The notes under the pieces: generated by a model
Database searches by the model: none
Seen by the model: only the letters and a program-made list of their open reading frames with translations
What the model was told of the DNA's origin: nothing
Part shown: piece after piece, positions 7,591 to 13,805 of the stretch
Position numbering within the stretch: position 1 is the first letter of the stretch
Layout of the letters: the number at the start of each line of letters is the position of its first letter
DNA from: Roseivirga sp. UBA7431
GTDB lineage: Bacteria; Bacteroidota; Bacteroidia; Cytophagales; Cyclobacteriaceae
Reading direction: 5' to 3'
NCBI GenBank assembly: GCA_002477595.1
Contig: DLQN01000093.1
Coordinates: 1 to 13,805, forward strand
Length of the DNA: 13,805 bases
Program-made: the position numbers and the translations under genes

Positions 7591-7630
7591 AAATCGACCA
7601 GCTATTCGGATTCATTATATTGCAAATCAC

Positions 7631-8182
7631 ATGGCCGTAGTACCCGAAAAAATCATTTTAGGCATTGACCCAGGCACCAGCGTGATGGGTTATGGGCTAT
7701 TGAAGGTTACTGGGAAAAAACTCACCTTACTGCAGTTTGGTGTCATACACCTGAGCAAGTATTCAGGCCACGAACTTAAGTTAAAAAAGATCTTCGAGCG
7801 AGTAACAGCCATTATAGAAGAATTCCATCCTGATGAAGTGGCACTGGAAGCACCTTTCTTTGGGAAGAACGTACAGTCGATGCTTAAACTTGGCAGAGCC
7901 CAAGGAGTAGCGATGGCTGCCGCATTAGCTAGAGATATACCCATCACCGAATACGCACCAAAAAAAGTAAAGCAATCTGTGACCGGAAATGGCAATGCTT
8001 CTAAAGAACAAGTAGCTGCTATGCTTCAATCACTATTAGACATTAAAGAACTTCCGAAAATGTTGGATGCCACCGATGCACTGGGTGTAGCTGTGTGTCA
8101 TCATTTCCAAAACGGTAGTTTACAAAGCAAGGCTAAAAGCTGGAAGAACTTTATAGCGGATAATCCGGGGAGGGTGAAGTAA
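7631..8182 (+). CDS. ruvC: Holliday junction resolvase RuvC
   Basis: The 183-residue endonuclease resolves Holliday junctions made during recombination, acting with RuvAB. The four acidic catalytic residues of the RNase H-like fold are visible: D13 in [14 protein letters not shown]73 in [10 protein letters not shown], and D146 and D149 in [14 protein letters not shown]. The DNA-binding region [17 protein letters not shown] (76-92) and the [21 protein letters not shown] stretch (108-128) match the family closely. Length is normal. The ATG at 7631 gives a short six-residue lead before IILGIDPGT; no other start fits. It is transcribed away from the glycosyltransferase operon and its stop is only 6 bases from the stop of the convergent lipoprotein gene. 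No RuvA or RuvB gene is in the window. Confidence 0.96.
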   Translation: MAVVPEKIILGIDPGTSVMGYGLLKVTGKKLTLLQFGVIHLSKYSGHELKLKKIFERVTAIIEEFHPDEVALEAPFFGKNVQSMLKLGRAQGVAMAAALARDIPITEYAPKKVKQSVTGNGNASKEQVAAMLQSLLDIKELPKMLDATDALGVAVCHHFQNGSLQSKAKSWKNFIADNPGRVK

Positions 8183-8188
8183 AAGGTC

Positions 8189-8551
8189 TTACTTATAGGT
8201 AATCACGAGCACTCCATTTTTTACCTTCTCACCAAATCGCTCGATAGCAGCTTCACCCTTTAGCACACTTATTTTTGCGACATCAGCCATATTTACATCC
8301 GACAAACTGCTGGATACCAAGGACTCCTTTCCGTCTCGGACTATAACAATCACTGGATTATCTTCTGTCCTTAGACTATTCCCACAGTTGAGTGTAAAAG
8401 TTGGAACTGGAGTTGCTGGAATACGCCTTTTAACGCCTGGAATTAGGGAACCAATAACGTTATCTGGCACCTCCCCCTCTTGAGGTTCACAACTTAGGCA
8501 AACTATGATTACTATTGAAAGGATAGAAATGAGTGAAAAAGGTATCCGCAT
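8189..8551 (-). CDS. Putative small lipoprotein with TonB-plug-like segment
   Basis: The 120-residue protein starts with a hydrophobic signal (residues 4-20) ending CLSC, so C21 is a candidate lipidated cysteine; the lipobox is loose (C at -3) but a cysteine followed by acidic residues is compatible with Bacteroidota lipoproteins. Residues 66-120 read like the plug-domain motif of TonB-dependent receptors: PVIVIVRDGKE, then ISVLKGEAAIERFG, then KNGVLVITYK, parallel to the usual 'VIDG...VLKdasA..YG..aanGVIiITTK'. No beta-barrel follows, so it is a stand-alone plug-like module, as in a number of small uncharacterised Bacteroidota proteins. It lies 38 bases after the HIT gene on the same strand, with a 9-bp hairpin directly before its start. 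Function unknown. Confidence 0.72.
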   Translation of the reverse strand: MRIPFSLISILSIVIIVCLSCEPQEGEVPDNVIGSLIPGVKRRIPATPVPTFTLNCGNSLRTEDNPVIVIVRDGKESLVSSSLSDVNMADVAKISVLKGEAAIERFGEKVKNGVLVITYK

Positions 8552-8573
8552 ATTAAAAGAACAATCTTTTAAT
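8552..8573. repeat. Perfect 9-bp inverted repeat before the lipoprotein start
   Basis: ATTAAAAGA (8552-8560) and TCTTTTAAT (8565-8573) are exact complements around the 4-base loop ACAA. The repeat touches the lipoprotein start codon (8551-8549) and starts 16 bases after the HIT stop. It could be an attenuating terminator, a translation-blocking RNA hairpin or an operator. A run of T is present only within the stem. Confidence 0.6.
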
Positions 8574-8589
8574 CAAGACACCTTAGTCA

Positions 8590-8985
8590 TCAGCTTAACT
8601 CGCTCTTGATTTTAGATGCTATACCTTCAAAAATTGGAGCTTCGAGTTTCAACTTTGGTCTGCTGAAATCTATGTCCGAAATATTCTCAAGGGGAATTAA
8701 ATGGATATGTACATGGGGTACTTCTAAACCTATCACTGCCACACCGATTCTTTTGCAAGGCACAGCGGCCTCGACAGCCTTGGCTACTTTTTGGGTGAAG
8801 GCATGCAGTTTTAAGTAAGCATCTTCATCCATATCAAAAATATAGTTCACTTCTTTTTTAGGTACACATAATGTGTGGCCAATTTTAAGCGGGCTAACGT
8901 CTAAAAAAGCAATGTGATTTTCATCCTCGGCTACGATATAGCCAGGAATTTCTCGATTGATGATCTGGGTGAAGATACTTGGCAT
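8590..8985 (-). CDS. HIT-family nucleotide-binding hydrolase
   Basis: The 131-residue cytoplasmic protein belongs to the histidine triad superfamily. The triad HVHIH lies at residues 91-95 followed by LIPL; the N-terminal half has SIFTQIINREIPGYIVAED and LDVSPLKIGHTLCVPKKE, the Hint-branch pattern. Such proteins hydrolyse AMP-linked substrates such as adenosine phosphoramidates or aminoacyl-adenylates; the exact substrate is not known. Length is normal for the family. It starts 2 bases after the greA stop, so the two are co-transcribed; this greA-HIT pairing is common in Bacteroidota, from general knowledge. Confidence 0.93.
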   Translation of the reverse strand: MPSIFTQIINREIPGYIVAEDENHIAFLDVSPLKIGHTLCVPKKEVNYIFDMDEDAYLKLHAFTQKVAKAVEAAVPCKRIGVAVIGLEVPHVHIHLIPLENISDIDFSRPKLKLEAPIFEGIASKIKSELS

Positions 8986-8987
8986 TA

Positions 8988-9464
8988 TTATTCTAAGGTG
9001 ATGTCTAGAATTTCGAACTCCATCTTTCCAGCTGGCGCAATTACCTCGGCAATATCACCTATGTTCTTATTCAAAACACCCTTACCGATTGGAGACTCAT
9101 AAGAGATCTTGCCACTTTTAAGGTCTGCTTCTTTTTCAGAAACTAAAGTATACTTTACTTCCATTCCGTTTTTAAGATTTTTAATCTTTACGGTTGAGAG
9201 AATAGAAACCTTAGAAAGATCTACATCTTCTTGTTTTTTGACTCTTGCATCACCGATGACTGTTCCGAGTTCTGCAATACGCATTTCCATCAAGCCTTGA
9301 GCATCCTTTGCTGCATCATATTCCGCATTCTCACTCAAATCTCCCTTATCTCTTGCCTCAGCAATCTGCTTTGACATATCGGCTCTACCTTTCGTCTTTA
9401 GATCGTGCAGCTCTTTTTTCAATCGCTCCAATCCCTCTTCAGTGTAATAACTAACACCCGCCAT
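8988..9464 (-). CDS. greA: Transcription elongation factor GreA
   Basis: The 158-residue protein rescues backtracked RNA polymerase by stimulating transcript cleavage. The N-terminal coiled coil (about 8-75) carries the tip motif GDLSENAEYDAAK (41-53), with D42 and E45 as the acidic residues inserted into the polymerase channel. The C-terminal FKBP-like domain (about 82-158) holds ISYESPIGKGVLNKNIGD (120-137), characteristic of GreA. Length is standard (about 157-160). It heads a short unit with the HIT gene 2 bases downstream. About 120 bases lie between its start and the dehydrogenase gene upstream, containing a terminator and small hairpins. Confidence 0.96.
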   Translation of the reverse strand: MAGVSYYTEEGLERLKKELHDLKTKGRADMSKQIAEARDKGDLSENAEYDAAKDAQGLMEMRIAELGTVIGDARVKKQEDVDLSKVSILSTVKIKNLKNGMEVKYTLVSEKEADLKSGKISYESPIGKGVLNKNIGDIAEVIAPAGKMEFEILDITLE

Positions 9465-9496
9465 ATCTTTTTATTTTGTGTACTCTTTAAACAAAG

Positions 9497-9519
9497 AACG
9501 GCCTCAGATTGAAACCGTT
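9497..9519 (-). other. Possible leader hairpin upstream of greA
   Basis: AACGG (9497-9501) pairs with CCGTT (9515-9519) around a 13-base loop, about 33 bases before the greA start. Five base pairs with a large loop is weak, so this may be chance. Confidence 0.2.
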
Positions 9520-9546
9520 TAAATAAAATCGCCTTTTCAAGCGATT
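9520..9546 (-). terminator. Rho-independent terminator of the rsmA-mgtE-dehydrogenase unit
   Basis: On the minus strand AATCGC (9546-9541) and GCGATT (9532-9527) form a 6-bp stem with an 8-base loop, followed at once by the T-rich TTATTTAAAC. It lies 39 bases beyond the dehydrogenase stop and before greA. Confidence 0.55.
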
Positions 9547-9551
9547 GAGCT

Positions 9552-9559
9552 CAAATTTA
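9552..9559 (-). promoter_or_regulatory. Possible -7 box for greA
   Basis: TAAATTTG on the minus strand is a full match to TAnnTTTG. No TTG lies 19-21 bases upstream, and the start would put the terminator hairpin in the greA leader, so the match may be accidental. Confidence 0.22.
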
Positions 9560-9584
9560 GCTAAAAATTACCAAATCTTAAAGT

Positions 9585-10535
9585 TTATGCCTTCCAATCA
9601 ACACGATAATGTGTAGCAATTTTTCCTACCAATACTTCATTGATCCGCTTGAACGATGCAAAAGTCCATCCAGCGACATGTGGAGAGAGCACTACATTTT
9701 TTCTAGTAAAGAGATTCTCGAACATTGTTTTTTGATCCACTGTTAACTGATCAAATTTTTCTTTCTCCAATACATCTAAGGCTGCACCTAAGATTTTACC
9801 GGAATCGAGCAATTGCAATAAATCCTTTGTCGGAACAATCTCGCCTCTCGCGGTATTTAGTAAAAAAATATCCTTTCTGAATTGGTTGAAAAAGTCTGCG
9901 TTGACCCAGCCTCTCGTCTCTTCGGTCAATGGAACGTGTAGACTCAAGATATCCGCTTTGGCAAACATCTTTTCGAGACTCACTTCTTCAACATTCTTGG
10001 TGCCGAAGCCCTTGCGATACTTATCATAAACCAACACGCGGCAATCAAAAGCTCTTAATCGTTGTACAAAAGCTTGCCCCATGTAACCATAGCCAATAAT
10101 ACCAACCGTCTTGTCACTGAGCTCTACTCCCCTGTTACCTTCACGGTCCCAAATCCAATTTCTCACTTCAGCATCCGCACTGTTTATATTGTTCAGAAGG
10201 CTCAATAACATGCCTACCGCATGTTCAGCTAACGCATCACGATTTCCTTCTGGTGCATTGAGAATTTCAATCCCTTTTGACTCAACATAGTCAACATCGA
10301 TTTTATCAAGGCCTGCACCAGCACGCCCAATAAACTCCAAATGTCTCGCCCGATCGATTAATTCTTTGTCGACTGTAGTTTTACTTCTAATAAGCAAGCC
10401 TTCAAAATCTCCAATTTGATCAAGAATTTCTTCTCGGGACGCATTTGGTGCATAAACAGATGCCATCCCAATTTGGGATAACAAATCTTGGATGCTCTCA
10501 TGCATCTCATCAACGATCAGGCACTTCTTCGGCAT
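9585..10535 (-). CDS. D-2-hydroxyacid dehydrogenase, phosphoglycerate dehydrogenase-like
   Basis: The 316-residue cytoplasmic NAD-dependent enzyme has the two-domain hydroxyacid dehydrogenase fold. The NAD site is GIIGYGYMG (145-153) with D171 (VYDKY) at the end of the second strand, which favours NAD over NADP. The catalytic triad is R230 (NTARGE), E259 (in LEKEKF) and H286 (SPHVAGW). RAGAGLDKID (71-80) matches 3-phosphoglycerate dehydrogenases. There is no C-terminal ACT domain, so no serine feedback site of the E. coli SerA type. The family covers SerA (3-phosphoglycerate), PdxB (4-phosphoerythronate) and others; I cannot separate these by motif. The gene starts 2 bases after the mgtE stop and is followed by a hairpin terminator. 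A serA label is reasonable but not proven. Confidence 0.9.
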   Translation of the reverse strand: MPKKCLIVDEMHESIQDLLSQIGMASVYAPNASREEILDQIGDFEGLLIRSKTTVDKELIDRARHLEFIGRAGAGLDKIDVDYVESKGIEILNAPEGNRDALAEHAVGMLLSLLNNINSADAEVRNWIWDREGNRGVELSDKTVGIIGYGYMGQAFVQRLRAFDCRVLVYDKYRKGFGTKNVEEVSLEKMFAKADILSLHVPLTEETRGWVNADFFNQFRKDIFLLNTARGEIVPTKDLLQLLDSGKILGAALDVLEKEKFDQLTVDQKTMFENLFTRKNVVLSPHVAGWTFASFKRINEVLVGKIATHYRVDWKA

Positions 10536-10537
10536 TT

Positions 10538-11902
10538 CTAAGTAAGTAAAAGGTTTGCGATGGCAAGGTAAACGATGATTCCAAGAATATCGTTAGTGGT
10601 TGTGATGAATGGGCCTGAGGCCAAAGCTGGATTAATACCGAATCTATCAAGAATCAATGGTGTTGATGTTCCCGTGAAGGAGGCCAGCATGATTACACAA
10701 ATAAGGGAAATGGCTACTACTTTCGCCATTTGCAGGTCGTCTTTCCATAAATAGACTATCCCAAAACTTATGGCGGCTAATACTACTCCTGTGAAAATGG
10801 CTACCAAAAACATTTTTCCAATTCTCTTGCCAAAAGATTCGGTAAATACCGACCTATTGGCCAAACTCTGAACAACCAAAGTAGATGACTGAATGCCAAC
10901 ATTTCCTCCTGTGGCCATCACGAGGGGTATAAAAAACGCAAGGGCAGCATTCCTTTCTAAATCGCCTTCAAAAAACCCGATAGCCCAAGCCCCTAAAGTA
11001 CCTCCCACTAATCCGATCATTAACCAGGGTAATCTGGCTTTTGAAATCGCCCAAATACTATCATCTTCTTCAACATCAGCAGATATACCCGACATCAGCT
11101 GCATGTCTTCTTCTGCTTGTTCAGTAATTACATCGACAATATCATCAATGGTAATTCTACCGACCAGTTTTCCTTGAAGGTTTACAACAGGAACTGCATC
11201 TAAATCATACTTCCGCATGATATCAGCAACTTCTTCTTCATCCATATACGTCTCTACCGCCTTGATGTCTTCATCGTAGATTTCATTAATATGGGTTTTA
11301 TCCTTAGCAAGGATTATTCGTTTCACAGAGACTTTTCCAAGTAGTTTCTGACTATCATCTACCACGTAGATTGAATAAATTTTCTCTACATTTTCTCCTT
11401 GTCTGCGAATCTCATCTATGGTCTCTAAGATGGTCCAATTGACATTGGCCACAATCATTTCTTTAGCCATCAATCCACCAGCACAATCCTCATCATATCG
11501 CATGAGCTCATGAATATGCGCGGCATTCTCTGGATCTTTAATTGCAGCAATGACCTCTTCACGAATACGAACTGGTAGACTATTGACTATGTCGACCGCA
11601 TCATCAGAATCCATTTCTTCAAGGTATTCAGCAATCTCAGATGGACTGAGCTCTTTTAAGAAGTCCTGTCTTGTGTCCTCTTCTAACTCTTCAATTACTT
11701 CCGCGCCTATTTCGTTATGCAGTAAGTCGAGTACATATTTTGTGTCTTCTGGTGCAGCTTCTTCTAGGAGTTGAGAAATATCTGCTGGGTCCACCCCTTC
11801 CATCGTCTCACGAATAAAAGCATGATCCTCCTGCTCGACAGCCTGAACAACTAGGTCGAGATACGCTTTGGAAAGTTCAAATTTTACACTCGTTTCTGAC
11901 AC
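10538..11902 (-). CDS. mgtE: MgtE magnesium channel/transporter
   Basis: The 454-residue protein imports Mg2+ across the inner membrane. The cytoplasmic N domain of helical repeats spans about 25-135 (PADISQLLEEAAPED, LSPSEIAEYLEEMDSDDAVDIV), then two CBS domains (about 138-265), a connecting helix (266-290), and five membrane helices at about 291-311, 319-335, 363-386, 393-411 and 431-453. The pore-helix signature GGNVGIQSSTLVVQSL (332-347) and the C-terminal TTTNDILGI (434-442, D438) are present. Acidic residues in the N and CBS domains are the known magnesium-sensing gate of the family. The start codon is GTG (11902-11900), giving the expected N-terminus; it overlaps the rsmA end by 19 bases, so coupling is likely. 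The dehydrogenase follows after 2 bases. Confidence 0.95.
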   Translation of the reverse strand: MSETSVKFELSKAYLDLVVQAVEQEDHAFIRETMEGVDPADISQLLEEAAPEDTKYVLDLLHNEIGAEVIEELEEDTRQDFLKELSPSEIAEYLEEMDSDDAVDIVNSLPVRIREEVIAAIKDPENAAHIHELMRYDEDCAGGLMAKEMIVANVNWTILETIDEIRRQGENVEKIYSIYVVDDSQKLLGKVSVKRIILAKDKTHINEIYDEDIKAVETYMDEEEVADIMRKYDLDAVPVVNLQGKLVGRITIDDIVDVITEQAEEDMQLMSGISADVEEDDSIWAISKARLPWLMIGLVGGTLGAWAIGFFEGDLERNAALAFFIPLVMATGGNVGIQSSTLVVQSLANRSVFTESFGKRIGKMFLVAIFTGVVLAAISFGIVYLWKDDLQMAKVVAISLICVIMLASFTGTSTPLILDRFGINPALASGPFITTTNDILGIIVYLAIANLLLT

Positions 11903-12669
11903 GATGAGATTAGATTTGTTAGGGTGACAAAATCCTCAACTGAAAGGGTCTCAGCCCGCTGATTTAACATTGGGTGTTCGATCAATTCGGTAGGCAAATT
12001 TATAGGTTTTAATGCATTGCGCAATGTTTTCCTCCGCATTTGGAATCCCGCTTTCACAACTCTTTTAAAGAGCACTTCGTCACAACCTAAGTTACTGACT
12101 TTATTACGTTTAAGACGGATCACCCCTGAATTTACTTTCGGTGGCGGATTGAAAACTTCCGGTTTTACGGTAAACAAATACTCTATATCATAATATGCTT
12201 GCAGCAGCACACTTAAAATTCCATAAGTCTTATTGCCTGGAGGGGATGCCAATCGCTCAGCCACCTCTTTTTGTAACATGCAAACAACCTCTGGAATGTC
12301 ATTCCGAAAGTCAAGAATGCGGAAAAAGATCTGAGAAGAAATATTATATGGAAAGTTACCTATTATGGCAAGTGGAGCACCTGTAGACTTTAGGAAATCA
12401 ATCTTCAAGAAGTCACCTTCAATTATTCTTTCTTTCAGGCTGGGATAATGTTGCTGTAGATAAGGTATCGAATCTCTATCGACCTCAATCGCCCATGTTT
12501 CAGTGGCTTGGGTTAACAGAAATTGTGTGAGCACACCCATACCTGGGCCAATCTCTAATACCTTATGATAATCACCATGACCTGTCAGTCCATTGGCTAT
12601 ATTGTCGGCTATGGTCAAGTCTTTTAAAAAGTGCTGACCTAGGTGTTTTTTGGGGCGTACTGAAGACAT
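11884..12669 (-). CDS. rsmA: 16S rRNA A1518/A1519 dimethyltransferase RsmA (KsgA)
   Basis: The 261-residue enzyme dimethylates two adjacent adenines near the 3' end of 16S rRNA late in small-subunit assembly, using S-adenosylmethionine. Seen motifs are the N-terminal KKHLGQHFLKD (7-17), the SAM-binding EIGPGMGVLT (39-48), the acidic IEVDRD (61-66), GDFLKID (85-91) and the catalytic NFPYNIS (105-111). The C-terminal helical domain carries FNPPPKVNSGVIRL. Length matches the family. The ATG at 12669 gives a short MSSVRPKK lead to the conserved region. It is the first gene of a unit with mgtE and the dehydrogenase, and it is divergent from pdxA across about 90 bases. Confidence 0.96.
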   Translation of the reverse strand: MSSVRPKKHLGQHFLKDLTIADNIANGLTGHGDYHKVLEIGPGMGVLTQFLLTQATETWAIEVDRDSIPYLQQHYPSLKERIIEGDFLKIDFLKSTGAPLAIIGNFPYNISSQIFFRILDFRNDIPEVVCMLQKEVAERLASPPGNKTYGILSVLLQAYYDIEYLFTVKPEVFNPPPKVNSGVIRLKRNKVSNLGCDEVLFKRVVKAGFQMRRKTLRNALKPINLPTELIEHPMLNQRAETLSVEDFVTLTNLISSCQKRV

Positions 12670-12700
12670 TGCGACAACTTAGGCAAAAAACATTAATTTG
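12669..12700 (+). promoter_or_regulatory. Likely pdxA promoter (Bacteroidota type)
   Basis: TTG (12669-12671) is followed after 21 bases by TTAATTTG (12693-12700), a 7-of-8 match to TAnnTTTG. Transcription would start near 12707, leaving a leader of about 50 bases. The match is by eye; the rsmA promoter should lie in the same gap but I cannot place it. Confidence 0.38.
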
Positions 12701-12757
12701 CGCAAAATTCTGGATTTTAGGGAAAAATAGAAGTTAGCTTACTGATTGAATAGAGAA

Positions 12758-13780
12758 ATGAACGAGGCGGAGCAAGACAATCGAATCAAACCAATAATAG
12801 GCATTACAATAGGTGATATCAATGGCATTGGGCCTGAGGTAATCATTAAATCTGTTGAAAATAATAAAATAATGTCCTTTGTCACCTTAGTGATTTATGG
12901 CCACGGTAAGGTGCTGTCCCATTATAAAAACATTCTCAATGTCGAACACTTGTCCTTTCATCAGGCAGGATCGATCAAAGACATTAGACACAATGGGTTA
13001 AACGTCATTAATTGTTGGGAGGAAGAATTTGAGGTCAAAGTTGGCACAGAAACTCCTGAGGCGGGTAGGTTTGCCCTAGCTGCTTTGAATCGTGCTAGTG
13101 AAGACCTTAAAAATGGGAGTATTCAAGGCGTAGTAACTGCCCCTATTAGTAAAAACAACATTCAATCTGACGACTTTAAGTTTCCTGGACATACCGAATA
13201 CTTCACTTCTACCTTTGAGGCCAAGGACAGCCTTATGTTTTTATGCAATGACAGCTTACGAATCGGTGTTGCTACTGGTCATATTCCCTTATCAGAGATC
13301 AAAGAAAAACTAACAAAAGAGGTGATCAAGGTAAAGACGAACCTTATGCTGAAATCCTTAAAAAAGGACTTCGGTATAGGCAAACCAAGAGTCGCCTTAC
13401 TAGGGGTTAATCCCCATGCTGGTGAAGAAGGCCTTTTGGGAAGCGAAGAAAAGGATCTAATCGCACCATTAATTGCTGAGTTTAAAGAAAAAGGCGACTT
13501 AGTTTTTGGCCCTTTTCCTGCTGATGGCTTTTTCGGCAATGCGAGTTATTCAAAATTTGATGGGGTTTTGGCTATGTATCACGATCAAGGGCTTATTCCT
13601 TTTAAAACTATTGCCTTTGAAGATGGCGTGAATTTCACTGCGGGGCTTTCAATTGTCCGTACATCGCCCGATCATGGCACTGCTTTCAATATTGCGGGTA
13701 AAAACGTGGCAAATGAACAGAGCATGAGAAGTGCCATTTACATGGCAATCGATATTATCCGTAATAGAAGTGCTACATAG
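12758..13780 (+). CDS. pdxA: 4-hydroxythreonine-4-phosphate dehydrogenase PdxA
   Basis: The 340-residue enzyme oxidises 4-phosphohydroxy-L-threonine in the DXP-dependent vitamin B6 (pyridoxal phosphate) pathway, feeding PdxJ. Motifs, numbered from the ATG at 12758: GITIGDINGIGPEV (15-28), TAPISK (127-132), FPGHTEY (142-148), NPHAGE (218-223), YHDQGLIPFK (274-283) and TSPDHGTAF (302-310). The three metal-binding histidines correspond to H145, H220 and H275. Length is normal. The frame also allows a TTG start at 12746, adding four residues, but ATG at 12758 is the more likely start. It is divergent from rsmA, a neighbourhood seen in many bacteria where pdxA and rsmA lie close. The last 25 bases of the window after the stop show nothing further. 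Confidence 0.95.
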   Translation: MNEAEQDNRIKPIIGITIGDINGIGPEVIIKSVENNKIMSFVTLVIYGHGKVLSHYKNILNVEHLSFHQAGSIKDIRHNGLNVINCWEEEFEVKVGTETPEAGRFALAALNRASEDLKNGSIQGVVTAPISKNNIQSDDFKFPGHTEYFTSTFEAKDSLMFLCNDSLRIGVATGHIPLSEIKEKLTKEVIKVKTNLMLKSLKKDFGIGKPRVALLGVNPHAGEEGLLGSEEKDLIAPLIAEFKEKGDLVFGPFPADGFFGNASYSKFDGVLAMYHDQGLIPFKTIAFEDGVNFTAGLSIVRTSPDHGTAFNIAGKNVANEQSMRSAIYMAIDIIRNRSAT

Positions 13781-13805
13781 CCGCGAGTTATTAGTCTACT
13801 AAACA

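Noticed and set aside
7690..7995. 101-codon frame antisense to ruvC
   Set aside because: It lies fully inside ruvC on the opposite strand, has no recognisable domain and ruvC is well supported.
11550..11774. Serine-rich 74-codon frame antisense to mgtE
   Set aside because: The serine richness comes from reading acidic codons (GAA/GAT) of MgtE on the other strand; a shadow frame.
13279..13539. 86-codon frame antisense to pdxA
   Set aside because: Fully inside pdxA with no start context or domain; a shadow of the real gene.
1..13805. Search for CRISPR arrays, insertion sequences, phage or defence genes
   Set aside because: No spaced direct repeats, transposase, integrase, terminal repeats or known defence domains could be seen; the window is core-like.

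Overview
The window looks like a chromosomal segment of a Bacteroidota bacterium, most likely a marine Cytophagales-type organism (inference from protein character, AT-leaning composition, lack of Shine-Dalgarno sequences, and promoter-like boxes that fit the Bacteroidota TTG / TAnnTTTG pattern). It is gene-dense, with no gene-free stretch longer than about 120 bases. I see no insertion sequence, phage gene, integrase, CRISPR array or rRNA.

Layout. Bases 1-1175 (minus strand) hold an ExbB/TolQ-type proton channel gene followed by the start of a small membrane protein gene that runs off the left edge; this is the start of a TonB-energising cluster. A tRNA-Ser(GGA) gene lies at 1271-1358 (minus). 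From about 7558 down to 1450 (minus) comes a seven-gene, tightly overlapping unit: membrane glycosyltransferase, an 84-residue winged-helix-like protein, a GAF + SpoIIE-type PP2C phosphatase, a NodB-type polysaccharide deacetylase, a second membrane glycosyltransferase, a TatD-family nuclease and a type I asparaginase. ruvC is divergent on the plus strand at 7631-8182 and converges on a small putative lipoprotein (8189-8551, minus). Upstream of that on the minus strand are a HIT-family gene and greA. Next comes a three-gene minus-strand unit: rsmA, mgtE and a D-2-hydroxyacid dehydrogenase, ending in a hairpin terminator near 9521-9546. pdxA runs divergently from rsmA at the right edge.

How the genes fit together. 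The central unit joins two glycosyltransferases and a deacetylase, which suggests making or editing a cell-surface glycan. Embedded with them are a PP2C phosphatase and a small DNA-binding-like protein that could be a regulatory module. The right third is housekeeping: Holliday-junction resolution (RuvC), transcript cleavage (GreA), 16S rRNA dimethylation (RsmA), magnesium import (MgtE) and vitamin B6 synthesis (PdxA). The hydroxyacid dehydrogenase might serve serine or B6 synthesis.

Nothing here is clearly a new defence or mobile system. The points most worth a second look are the glycan/PP2C operon, the small TonB-plug-like lipoprotein, the membrane protein beside ExbB, and a perfect 9-bp hairpin directly before the lipoprotein start codon.
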